A stretch of 5,314 bases of DNA, taken from positions 1-5,314 of the forward strand of contig JBDRLH010000008.1 in the NCBI GenBank assembly GCA_043813215.1, given 5' to 3'. The DNA is from JBDRLH01 sp043813215. Its GTDB lineage: Bacteria > Patescibacteriota > Minisyncoccia > Minisyncoccales > JAQTPW01. The notes beneath the pieces were generated by a model. The model saw only the letters and a list, made by a program, of their open reading frames with translations, was not told the origin of the DNA and did no database searches. Positions 1-4,824 of this stretch are shown one piece after another; the first letter of the stretch is position 1, and every line of letters starts with the position of its first letter. The translations under genes were made by a program, and so were the position numbers.

Positions 1-124
1 CCCCAAGCTTTTGAGCAATCTCCGCTCCAAAAACGTTAACAATGTCACCGCCATTGCCAGCAGCCCATACTTTTTCTGTATTTATTAAAACGCCATCCAT
101 ATCAAATAGAAAAGCCTTATTCAT
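1..124 (-). CDS. HAD-superfamily hydrolase, N-terminal part (cut by window edge)
   Basis: The first 41 codons are present and the rest lies beyond the left edge. The protein begins MNKAFLFDMDGVLINTEKVW. FDMDGVL at residues 7-13 is HAD motif I: Asp8 would be the phospho-accepting nucleophile and Asp10 the general acid/base, with Mg2+ bound there. The following TE and Trp, and a later FGAEIAQKLG stretch, fit the subfamily I cap region of phosphatases and phosphoglucomutase-like enzymes. The substrate cannot be told from this fragment. No Shine-Dalgarno precedes the ATG at 124. Instead, an extended -10 (TGGTAAAAT) ends 6 nt upstream, which suggests a leaderless transcript. It lies on the same strand as the tRNAs, about 90 nt downstream of tRNA-His. 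Family assignment is firm from motif I; the specific function is unknown. Confidence 0.85.
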   Translation of the reverse strand, partial: MNKAFLFDMDGVLINTEKVWAAGNGGDIVNVFGAEIAQKLG

Positions 125-130
125 ACTTTT

Positions 131-139
131 ATTTTACCA
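131..139 (-). promoter_or_regulatory. Possible extended -10 promoter of the HAD gene
   Basis: Read on the minus strand, the sequence is TG-G-TAAAAT: an extended -10 (TGn) followed by a 5/6 match to TATAAT. The usual 7-nt distance from the -10 places transcription start at the A of the HAD start codon (124), which would give a leaderless mRNA. No good -35 is seen at 16-19 bp spacing; extended -10 promoters often do without one. This is inference from sequence only. Confidence 0.35.
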
Positions 140-168
140 AAAAACCGCCCCACAAAGAAGGCAATTTT
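139..168 (-). terminator. Weak intrinsic terminator-like hairpin after the tRNAs
   Basis: On the minus strand AAAATTGCCTT (168-158) can pair with GGGGCGGTTTT (151-141) across a 6-nt loop. The stem has eleven pairs, four of them G-U, and the transcript runs into a T6 stretch at 144-139. The core is only three G-C pairs, so strength is doubtful. Its position, downstream of tRNA-His and just before the putative HAD promoter, suits a terminator of the tRNA transcript. The U-tract overlaps the 3' arm, as is common for intrinsic terminators. Confidence 0.3.
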
Positions 169-171
169 CTG

Positions 172-209
172 GATTCACTGGGCCGAAGGCCCTGAGGAGT
201 CGCAACGAC
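172..209. repeat. Palindromic double-hairpin intergenic element
   Basis: Two perfect short palindromes sit side by side: GGGCC-GAA-GGCCC at 180-192 and GTCG-CAA-CGAC at 199-209. An imperfect outer pairing of 172-176 with 196-201 could enclose the first one. It is clearly more GC-rich than the surrounding DNA and non-coding, and it starts only 5 nt beyond the 3' end of tRNA-His. The build is like REP/MITE-type dispersed palindromes, though only this one copy is in the window. It could also act as a 3' processing or stability structure for the tRNA precursor. No U-tract directly follows, so it is not a classical terminator. Confidence 0.5.
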
Positions 210-214
210 GAATG

Positions 215-286
215 GGTGGTTAACGGGATTCGAACCCGTGCTGAGAGCTCCACAAACTCTAGTGCTACCGCTACACCATAACCACC
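215..286 (-). tRNA. trnH-GUG: tRNA-His (anticodon GUG)
   Basis: A full cloverleaf folds on the minus strand. The acceptor stem is GTGGTTA/TAACCAC, preceded by an encoded G-1 (position 286) that faces C73 (position 215), the bacterial tRNA-His identity pair. The D stem is GTGT/GCAC, the anticodon stem AGAGT/GCTCT with loop TTGTGGA (anticodon GTG at 251-253), the variable loop 4 nt, and the T arm ACGGG-TTCGAAT-CCCGT. The 3' CCA is not encoded, because the next bases are CAT, so it must be added by CCA-adding enzyme. No intron is present. Only 3 nt separate it from the upstream tRNA-Arg, so the two are surely processed from one precursor. Confidence 0.97.
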
Positions 287-289
287 ATA

Positions 290-361
290 TGCCCCTGGGA
301 AGAATCGAACTTCCATGTCTGGTTTAGAAAACCAGTGTTCTATCCATTGAACTACAGGGGC
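290..361 (-). tRNA. trnR-UCU: tRNA-Arg (anticodon UCU)
   Basis: The cloverleaf on the minus strand has acceptor GCCCCTG/CAGGGGC with discriminator A73 (position 290). The D stem is GTTC/GAAC with an 8-nt loop. The anticodon stem is CTGGT/ACCAG with loop TTTCTAA (anticodon TCT at 326-328, reading AGA and AGG). The variable loop is 4 nt and the T arm is GGAAG-TTCGATT-CTTCC. CCA is not encoded. No intron is seen. It is the first gene of the two-tRNA unit, about 18 nt downstream of the start expected from the strong promoter at 386-414. Confidence 0.97.
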
Positions 362-385
362 GAGAGATATGTTTTTGCGCGTCTA

Positions 386-414
386 ATTATATATAAATTT
401 TTTTATTCGGTCAA
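386..414 (-). promoter_or_regulatory. Near-consensus sigma70-type promoter of the tRNA-Arg/His unit
   Basis: On the minus strand the -35 is TTGACC (414-409, 5/6 match), the spacer is exactly 17 bp, and the -10 is a perfect TATAAT (391-386). The expected start at about 379 gives a leader near 18 nt before tRNA-Arg. The -35 lies inside the last codons of the 104-aa ORF, so the pilus operon and tRNA promoter overlap. The -10 context ATATAATTA is the same as at the pilM promoter candidate. Match quality and position make this the best-supported promoter in the window. Confidence 0.8.
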
Positions 415-717
415 GCCGGAATTTAAAAATGGATCCGGCCAATTCTTAAAATCTGCTGAATCAAATTTGGCTTGCCTTTCCTGCCATTCGGCCATTACCG
501 ACAGATAAGCTTTGTTTTGCAACGTAAGTGAAACTTCATTTGGCTGAGGCTCGTTTTCGCTTGCCAAAAAATCATATCTATAATACAGGATACCGCCCAA
601 AATCAGGGCAAAAAGAATAAAAAGCAAAGAAGCCAAAAAAGATTTTTCAGCCAAAACCAAGGGCATTGCCCGACAGAAAGCTTTAATCTGTTTTAATTTT
701 ATAATTTTGAATGACAT
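403..717 (-). CDS. Small single-pass membrane protein at the end of the pil operon (unassigned)
   Basis: This 104-aa protein matches no family I can name. It has a basic cytoplasmic N-terminus (residues 1-25, with Lys at 4, 7, 9, 12 and 25), one strong membrane segment at about 26-47, and a roughly 55-residue polar tail that should lie outside the membrane. The tail has an acidic, Pro-containing linker (52-60), a predicted helix around 63-90 with EWQERQAKFDSADFK, and an end rich in aromatic and Pro residues (WPDPFL, 93-98). No lipobox is present; the only Cys is Cys15, before the membrane segment. It follows the pilO stop by 17 nt, so it is very likely co-transcribed. It occupies the place of pilP in diderm operons but is much shorter, lacks a lipoprotein signal, and shows no PilP beta-domain. 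A role as an accessory part of the PilMNO platform is inference. The ATG at 717 has no Shine-Dalgarno; Met18 is an alternative start but would drop the basic N-terminus. Confidence 0.8.
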   Translation of the reverse strand: MSFKIIKLKQIKAFCRAMPLVLAEKSFLASLLFILFALILGGILYYRYDFLASENEPQPNEVSLTLQNKAYLSVMAEWQERQAKFDSADFKNWPDPFLNSGLTE

Positions 718-734
718 GAAGAATTATCTAAAAA

Positions 735-1277
735 TTATTTTGCAAAAACTTTAATTAAGAAATTAGCACTGACGTTTTTAGTGCTTTTTTGTTCGCCCAC
801 CTTGCTGACGCTCAAATTTTGTATCTCAATAAGATAAGGGGAATTCTCCAGTTTTTCCAAAAATCTCGATAAATTTAAAAGGGGACTTTCTGATGATAAT
901 TGAAAATAAAGAGACGGCCACGGCTGTTCTTGATTCTTTGAGTCAGCCGCACCCGAACCCAGCGATATTTTGACAAAAACTCCGGAATCGGCGGCGAGCT
1001 TCTCCAAAAATCTGATAAAGTCGATGGGTATCTCCGAATCAACAAAAAGCGAATCTATTTTATTAAAATCCGGCTGGCATTCCTGATATCGCTTTGTTAG
1101 TTTTCCAAGGTTTTCAATTTCTGACGCCAAAGAAACCGTTTCTTTTTTTGAATCAATAAGGTCTCCTGCATTTTTTTTGATCATGGAAAAAAGAGGAAAG
1201 ACCACCAAGAAAATCAAAAGCGCAAAAAATAATCCCAGAGCTCCAAAAGTAAAATAAATTTTCTGCCTGTTTTTCAT
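735..1277 (-). CDS. pilO: PilO-like type IV pilus inner-membrane platform protein
   Basis: The 180-aa protein has the PilO layout: a short basic cytoplasmic N-terminus (1-7), one membrane segment (about 9-32), a coiled-coil-like helix (about 33-68, with DSKKETVSLASEIENLGKL), then a small alpha/beta domain (about 82-178) with a helix IPIDFIRFLEKLAADSG and a second FLEKLENSPYLIEI unit typical of the ferredoxin-like fold of PilO/GspM. In known systems PilO pairs with PilN through these parts and links PilM to the pilus base. The start overlaps the pilN stop as ATGA (1274-1277), which implies translational coupling and supports the assignment by synteny. Sequence likeness alone is modest, as is usual for this fast-evolving family. 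No Shine-Dalgarno precedes the ATG. Runs of A8 (1171-1178) and A7 (1143-1149), read on the coding strand, lie in the Lys-rich codons after the membrane segment. Confidence 0.85.
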   Translation of the reverse strand: MKNRQKIYFTFGALGLFFALLIFLVVFPLFSMIKKNAGDLIDSKKETVSLASEIENLGKLTKRYQECQPDFNKIDSLFVDSEIPIDFIRFLEKLAADSGVFVKISLGSGAADSKNQEQPWPSLYFQLSSESPLLNLSRFLEKLENSPYLIEIQNLSVSKVGEQKSTKNVSANFLIKVFAK

Positions 1278-1837
1278 TGTTGTTTGTCGATTTGAGCCTG
1301 AAAAGTTACGGAAAAAGAAAAATTCTGCTTTTTTAACCAGGTTTCGCCGGGAAAATAAATTTGGCTGATTTTAACGTCTTTTTTCAGGTTTTCACTAAGC
1401 TCAATGACTTCTTCGACGGACGGGGCATATCCCGAAAGATGAACTTGGAAAATATTATTTTCTTTTTTCACCGGATTAATTGAAATGCTGTCCAAATAAA
1501 TCTCTCCGGGCAGAAGATTTGAAATTTTTTCTAAAAAATCAACGAAGCTTGGCTTTTGCCGGTAAAAAGAATCTAATTTTAACAAATTTTGGTTGACTTG
1601 AGTTATTTTGTTTTTCAAGTCCTGGGTATCGGCAGTCTCGAATTCCTGCTCTTTTTGGTCTAGTAAAATTTTCTGAGCAGTCATCTTGCCCGATATAGAC
1701 ATATTGATCAATATAAAGATTAAAGCCAGGGAAATAAAAAAAACAAAAACGATAAGACCCAAAATCAAAACGATTTTTAGCCGCTTATTTTCTGATAAAT
1801 TTTGCTTTTCTTCTGGCGGTAAAAGATTAATCATCAT
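1274..1837 (-). CDS. pilN: PilN, type IV pilus assembly platform protein
   Basis: At 187 aa the protein starts MMINLLPPEEK. The INLLPPE motif (3-9) is the cytoplasmic PilN signature, the peptide that docks into PilM in solved PilM-PilN structures. A single long membrane segment spans about 21-46, followed by a coiled-coil-like stretch (about 50-95) and an alpha/beta domain (about 97-182) with FLEKISNLLPGEIYLDSISI and the HLSGYAPSVEEVIEL helix, fitting the PilN fold. It lies 6 nt after pilM and overlaps pilO by 4 nt, the usual M-N-O order. Two ATGs are adjacent (1837 and 1834), and either keeps the docking motif at the N-terminus. A weak AGGA sits 14 nt upstream of the first ATG, too far to be a good ribosome binding site. 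Confidence 0.93.
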   Translation of the reverse strand: MMINLLPPEEKQNLSENKRLKIVLILGLIVFVFFISLALIFILINMSISGKMTAQKILLDQKEQEFETADTQDLKNKITQVNQNLLKLDSFYRQKPSFVDFLEKISNLLPGEIYLDSISINPVKKENNIFQVHLSGYAPSVEEVIELSENLKKDVKISQIYFPGETWLKKQNFSFSVTFQAQIDKQQ

Positions 1838-1843
1838 GATGAA

Positions 1844-2971
1844 CTAATTGTTCCTGACTCCGCGCAAAGCCAGACCCAAAGCCGTTGTAAAACTTAAAGA
1901 ATCTTCAAACGGCAACTGCGGCACTTCTCTTTTATCCTTAGACAAAATATTCACCCAGGGATTGGCCATCTCTACCGGGATTCTGAGCTCAGAAGATAAA
2001 AAGTTGGCCAGCCCTTTAAGGTTTGCTCCCCCCCCTGAAAGTAAAATTTTTTTTATCCCCTTTGAATCGGGTGATAAATGCTCATGAGGGGAGTGAGTCT
2101 TATAATAATTAGAATATTTTTTGATTTGCTCTATTAAGTCGGTTAAACTTGGAACCAAAGACTCAAAAATCTCTTCCTTTTCGCCGATCGCCTTTATGCC
2201 GTTATACATTTTGAGCCCAGTCACGTCTTCTAGGCCATATTTTTTCTTGAATTTTTCCGCTTCCTCAAGATTTATTTTTAGATTTTTAGAAATAGCCTCG
2301 GTAAAATTTTGAGACGAAATCGGAATAAAACTTGTGAATTGCAGGGAGCGGCCGGAAAAAATGATAAAACTCGTCCGGGTTGCCCCCAAATCTATCAGAA
2401 GCAGGGGAAAAGGTGAAATTTCGTTTTTAACCAAAGAGCGAGCTATGGCCTGGGACTCTATTTCAAAAACAATGGGTTTTAAACCTGCATCCTTCAAACA
2501 CGACAAATAAGGATCAACTGTTTTTTTCGGCAAAGCGGCAATTAAAACGTCCAGGTGGTCAATATGGTTGCGGAGAGGGGCGACAATTTGAAAATCCAAA
2601 TAAAGTTGACCAATAGGCAGGGGAACATAATTTTCAGCTTCAAAATGAATGGCTTTTTTCATCTCCTCCTCTTTCATCTTGGGAAGCTGTATCACCTGCA
2701 AAAAAGATTTTTCTTCGGGCAGAGAAGCGACCACATAATTTGTGTTTAGTTTCTCGCCTTTTACGTTCTTTAGCGCGTTTTTAATAATCTCCGATAGGGC
2801 GCGGCAATCCTTTATTTCGCCTTTTTCAATAATCCCTTGCTTAATTTCAGCCTCGCCGCACGAAGACAGCTTCAGAAATTTATTCTGTTTTTTTAATTTA
2901 ACAATCTTTAAAGACAGGTCTGAAATGTCCAAGCCGAAAGCTTCTGGTTTCAAAGTTAAGGCGTCAAACAT
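1844..2971 (-). CDS. pilM: PilM, actin-like ATPase of type IV pilus assembly
   Basis: The 375-aa soluble protein has all actin/FtsA-fold landmarks. Phosphate-1 loop is FGLDISDLSLKIVKL (12-26), phosphate-2 is LLLIDLGATRTSFIIF (190-205), and the adenosine motif is ILLSGGGANLKGL (309-321), ending with ALGLALRG (364-371). Conserved PilM features such as LPKMKEEEMKKAIHFEAENYVPLP (96-119) are also present. PilM is cytoplasmic and binds the N-terminal peptide of PilN, whose INLLPPE motif is coded next door; together they connect the pilus motors to PilO. Length is normal for the family. The ATG at 2971 lies 42 nt after the upstream gene, behind its own -10 (TATAAT), and has no Shine-Dalgarno. Codons 312-315 (Ser-Gly-Gly-Gly) contain a G8 run, a possible slippage site inside the nucleotide-binding motif. 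Confidence 0.97.
   Translation of the reverse strand: MFDALTLKPEAFGLDISDLSLKIVKLKKQNKFLKLSSCGEAEIKQGIIEKGEIKDCRALSEIIKNALKNVKGEKLNTNYVVASLPEEKSFLQVIQLPKMKEEEMKKAIHFEAENYVPLPIGQLYLDFQIVAPLRNHIDHLDVLIAALPKKTVDPYLSCLKDAGLKPIVFEIESQAIARSLVKNEISPFPLLLIDLGATRTSFIIFSGRSLQFTSFIPISSQNFTEAISKNLKINLEEAEKFKKKYGLEDVTGLKMYNGIKAIGEKEEIFESLVPSLTDLIEQIKKYSNYYKTHSPHEHLSPDSKGIKKILLSGGGANLKGLANFLSSELRIPVEMANPWVNILSKDKREVPQLPFEDSLSFTTALGLALRGVRNN
2028..2035 (-). repeat. G8 homopolymer within pilM adenosine-binding motif
   Basis: Eight consecutive C on the plus strand read as GGGGGGGG in the pilM coding strand, spanning the Gly-Gly-Gly of LSGGGANLKGL with codons GGG GGG GGA. The protein motif requires Gly, but the third positions were free. 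A run this long stands out in an AT-rich gene and is of the kind that slips during replication; a one-base change would truncate PilM late in the protein. Confidence 0.85.
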
Positions 2972-2978
2972 GTTTTAT

Positions 2979-2999
2979 TAATTAGGCTTCGCTTAATTA
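2979..2999. promoter_or_regulatory. Hairpin in the pilX-pilM gap, overlapping the pilM promoter
   Basis: TAATTAGGC-TTC-GCTTAATTA forms a 9-bp stem with a 3-nt loop on the plus strand (one G-U). On the minus strand, the strand transcribed here, the same site gives six A-T pairs, one A-C mismatch and two G-C pairs. It overlaps the -10 and covers most of the expected pilM leader. It is AT-rich and lacks a following U-tract on the minus strand, so it is a poor terminator. It could be an operator-like palindrome, an RNA processing site between pilX and pilM, or chance. Confidence 0.4.
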
Positions 3000-3025
3000 T
3001 ATCATTAAAACGGCTACTCTGTCTC
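2996..3025 (-). promoter_or_regulatory. Candidate internal promoter before pilM
   Basis: On the minus strand there is a perfect TATAAT (3001-2996), preceded at 18 bp by GAGACA (3025-3020, 4/6 to TTGACA). The -35 lies in the last codons of the pilX-like gene. The expected start near 2989 gives a leader of about 18 nt to the pilM ATG. The nine-base -10 context ATATAATTA is identical to that of the tRNA promoter in this window, which strengthens the call. It would let pilMNO be expressed apart from the minor pilins. Confidence 0.5.
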
Positions 3026-4288
3026 TTTCCAATCGGCAATCTCCCAAGAGCCGCCGGGCCCCTCGGAAAAAACTGCACTCTCTAAGCCACTTTCGTATTG
3101 GATTTCGGCGTTATTTTCAAGCTGTATTTTATATCCTGTAACTTCCCTGGCTTCCATATTATTTTTAAGAAAAATCAGGCCGGAACTAGTATAAAAAATG
3201 GCTCCAGCAGCGTTATTTCTGACATCAATCACGGGATTAACGATATCGTTTTTGGTAGATAAAATTAAAATGTAGCTGCCCGGCTGACCTGACCCGTTCA
3301 ATTGTGTACCGTTTTCCACCATTATTGTGCCATCGGCAATAATAATCCCGCTTAACGAACCGTAAGAATTTTCCAACAACACTGCTGAATTTTGGCTAAG
3401 AACGATGTCACCAGTCACATAAATAGTCCCGTATAGTTTAAGAGTGTCGCCGTTGCCAATGGTTAAATTTTTAGGAGCAACCGGCGTGCCTATTTGGATG
3501 GGCCCCATTGTTTGATTTCCATTAATAACTACATTATCGGCGATGGTGCCGCCGGCCAAGGCATCTGCCTTCCATTCATTAATTTGAGCTAAAGAAATGG
3601 GCAAGGGAATAGATTCTATTTCATTGGGTCCTATATCTACTGCCGCGCCGTAAGAACAGCTGCCGTGGCTTCCTCCGGAAACATAATAAAGAGTGCCTGT
3701 AATATCGGCGCTTTCGCAAGTGTGAACGGTGGCATCTTCTCCTACATCAATTCCTTGGATCTTATTTCCGTTACCGGCAACAATGACGCTGTTGGTAATG
3801 GTTCCCCCGCCAGTCACATTTCCGTTTGAATAAACATTACCGATAACCTTGCTGCCATTTCCCATTACCATACCGCCGTCTCCCACCTGAGCGCCGTAAT
3901 GAAAAGAGATCAAATCGCTTGAAATTGCGTAAACGATCTGAACCTTTCTAACGCGGCCTGAAACGTTACCGACAGAGTTAATAACCCTTGTTCCGCCTAC
4001 AATATCGGAGACATCAACTGTGACACTAGAACTGCCAACGTCCAACAAGTAGGGAGTCGTCCAATCCATAGCCTTTTTAAGCCGCAATAAAACGTCTTCG
4101 GCGCCAGCTTCGGCGGAGTAATAAGCTTGCAAACTCTTGACTTCGTTTCTTAAAATTTTCTGTTCACCCAAAACAAAATTCAAAAGAGCAATTCCTATGC
4201 CGGACATTATCGCCAGAACCAAAATCACCACAAAAATAGTGGCAAATCCCTTTTTATTCAAATTTTTATTGCTGAAGTTAAAAAACAT
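3014..4288 (-). CDS. PilX/GspK-like prepilin with a large C-terminal beta-solenoid domain
   Basis: The 424-aa protein starts with a basic leader ending KKG (12-14), a prepilin peptidase site before Phe15, and one hydrophobic helix (about 15-40). Position +5 of the mature form is Phe19, not the usual Glu; this is also so in PilX- and GspK-type tip pilins. AYYSAEAGAEDVLLRL (55-70) matches the conserved end of the PilX N-terminal domain. From about 130 the chain becomes Gly/Asn/Ile/Val-rich with short turns such as GNGSKVIGNVYSNGNVTG and GNGNKIQGIDVG, typical of a right-handed beta-helix. A helical insert (IPLPISLAQINEWKADALAGG, about 227-247) splits the solenoid into two parts. Cys191 and Cys211 are the only cysteines and could form a disulfide. 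In the operon it follows the V- and W-like pilins by 5 nt and precedes pilM. It probably caps or tips the pilus; adhesin function is inference. Confidence 0.88.
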   Translation of the reverse strand: MFFNFSNKNLNKKGFATIFVVILVLAIMSGIGIALLNFVLGEQKILRNEVKSLQAYYSAEAGAEDVLLRLKKAMDWTTPYLLDVGSSSVTVDVSDIVGGTRVINSVGNVSGRVRKVQIVYAISSDLISFHYGAQVGDGGMVMGNGSKVIGNVYSNGNVTGGGTITNSVIVAGNGNKIQGIDVGEDATVHTCESADITGTLYYVSGGSHGSCSYGAAVDIGPNEIESIPLPISLAQINEWKADALAGGTIADNVVINGNQTMGPIQIGTPVAPKNLTIGNGDTLKLYGTIYVTGDIVLSQNSAVLLENSYGSLSGIIIADGTIMVENGTQLNGSGQPGSYILILSTKNDIVNPVIDVRNNAAGAIFYTSSGLIFLKNNMEAREVTGYKIQLENNAEIQYESGLESAVFSEGPGGSWEIADWKETE

Positions 4289-4293
4289 AAAAT

Positions 4294-4824
4294 TTAATAA
4301 TTTCTAAAAGAGAAGGTGGAAGTGGCCTGAATGGCGGCCGAATACTCCGGGCGATTGCTGGGATTCTTGTAGCTTATTTCCAAGCCCACTTGTATGGAAG
4401 GAACAGTACTAGTGGTTGAAATTTGGCTAAAAAATATTTTTTTAATTTCCACATTATCTGAGGTCAGCGGAATAGGATCATGCGACTCCTTTTTCATATA
4501 TAAAACGTCGTCTGAAACATAAAAATCCAAATAAGAACTTTTTTCTCCTTCGGGAAGATATTCGGTTGTTTCTAAAGAAAGCTGAGTTGAATTGGTTGTC
4601 GGGGTGTAAACGCTCCTCGCCGCCCTTATCTCATAATCCATCACTTCAAACGCCCTCCTTGAATTATCCGAAACTTCCCTTAGGGCTTTTGATTTGCTGG
4701 CGGAGCCAACCGCCCAAAAGAGAAGGGAAATAACGCATGAAATAATGACAACCAAAACCGAAATGTAAGCCAGGACTTCCATTAAAGTAAAACCTTCTTT
4801 TTTTTTGAAATTAATTTTCATCAT
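4294..4824 (-). CDS. PilW/GspJ-like minor prepilin
   Basis: This 176-aa protein carries a clear class III signal: KKKEG followed by FTLMEVLAYISVLVVII, with cleavage expected between Gly11 and Phe12 and the Glu at +5 (Glu16) kept. The hydrophobic helix runs to about residue 37, followed by an amphipathic segment with SDNSRRAFEVMDYEIRAARSVYTP (52-75), which is the pattern seen in PilW/PulJ-type minor pilins. The rest is a beta-rich domain ending STFSFRNY. Minor pilins of this group join V- and K/X-type pilins in a tip complex that starts fibre assembly. The ATG at 4824 overlaps the stop of the upstream gene as ATGA; a second ATG at 4821 gives the leader MKINFKKKEG, parallel to MKINIKKNKG of the neighbour, so the true start may be either. 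An A9 run codes Lys7-9. Confidence 0.9.
   Translation of the reverse strand: MMKINFKKKEGFTLMEVLAYISVLVVIISCVISLLFWAVGSASKSKALREVSDNSRRAFEVMDYEIRAARSVYTPTTNSTQLSLETTEYLPEGEKSSYLDFYVSDDVLYMKKESHDPIPLTSDNVEIKKIFFSQISTTSTVPSIQVGLEISYKNPSNRPEYSAAIQATSTFSFRNY
4798..4806 (-). repeat. A9 homopolymer in the PilW-like leader
   Basis: Nine T on the plus strand are AAA AAA AAA on the coding strand and code Lys7-Lys9 immediately before the prepilin cleavage site. A run of nine adenines can cause polymerase or ribosome slippage, and sits early enough for any frameshift to abolish the protein. AT-rich genomes often show such runs, so it may be only composition. Confidence 0.8.

Noticed and set aside
42..281. 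Plus-strand open frame of 79 codons
   Set aside because: It runs antisense through tRNA-His, the palindromic element and the HAD N-terminus, has no recognisable protein features, and all real genes are on the other strand.
134..316. Minus-strand open frame of 60 codons
   Set aside because: It covers all of tRNA-His and part of tRNA-Arg; the translation is simply tRNA sequence read as codons.
403..717. Calling the small protein PilP
   Set aside because: It is too short, has no lipobox and no visible PilP beta-domain; position alone does not justify the name.
1848..2981. Four plus-strand open frames opposite pilM (1848-2087, 2121-2312, 2555-2749, 2742-2981)
   Set aside because: They are antisense shadows of a gene with complete actin-fold motifs; they are Phe/Ser-rich as expected for the reverse of Lys/Glu-rich coding.
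2979..2999. Rho-independent terminator after the X-like gene
   Set aside because: The stem is mostly A-T on the transcribed strand and is not followed by a U-tract.
3800..3870. Tandem DNA repeat or CRISPR-like array in the Gly/Asn-rich coding region
   Set aside because: The periodicity is at protein level (beta-helix turns) with diverged codons; there are no identical repeats with spacers.
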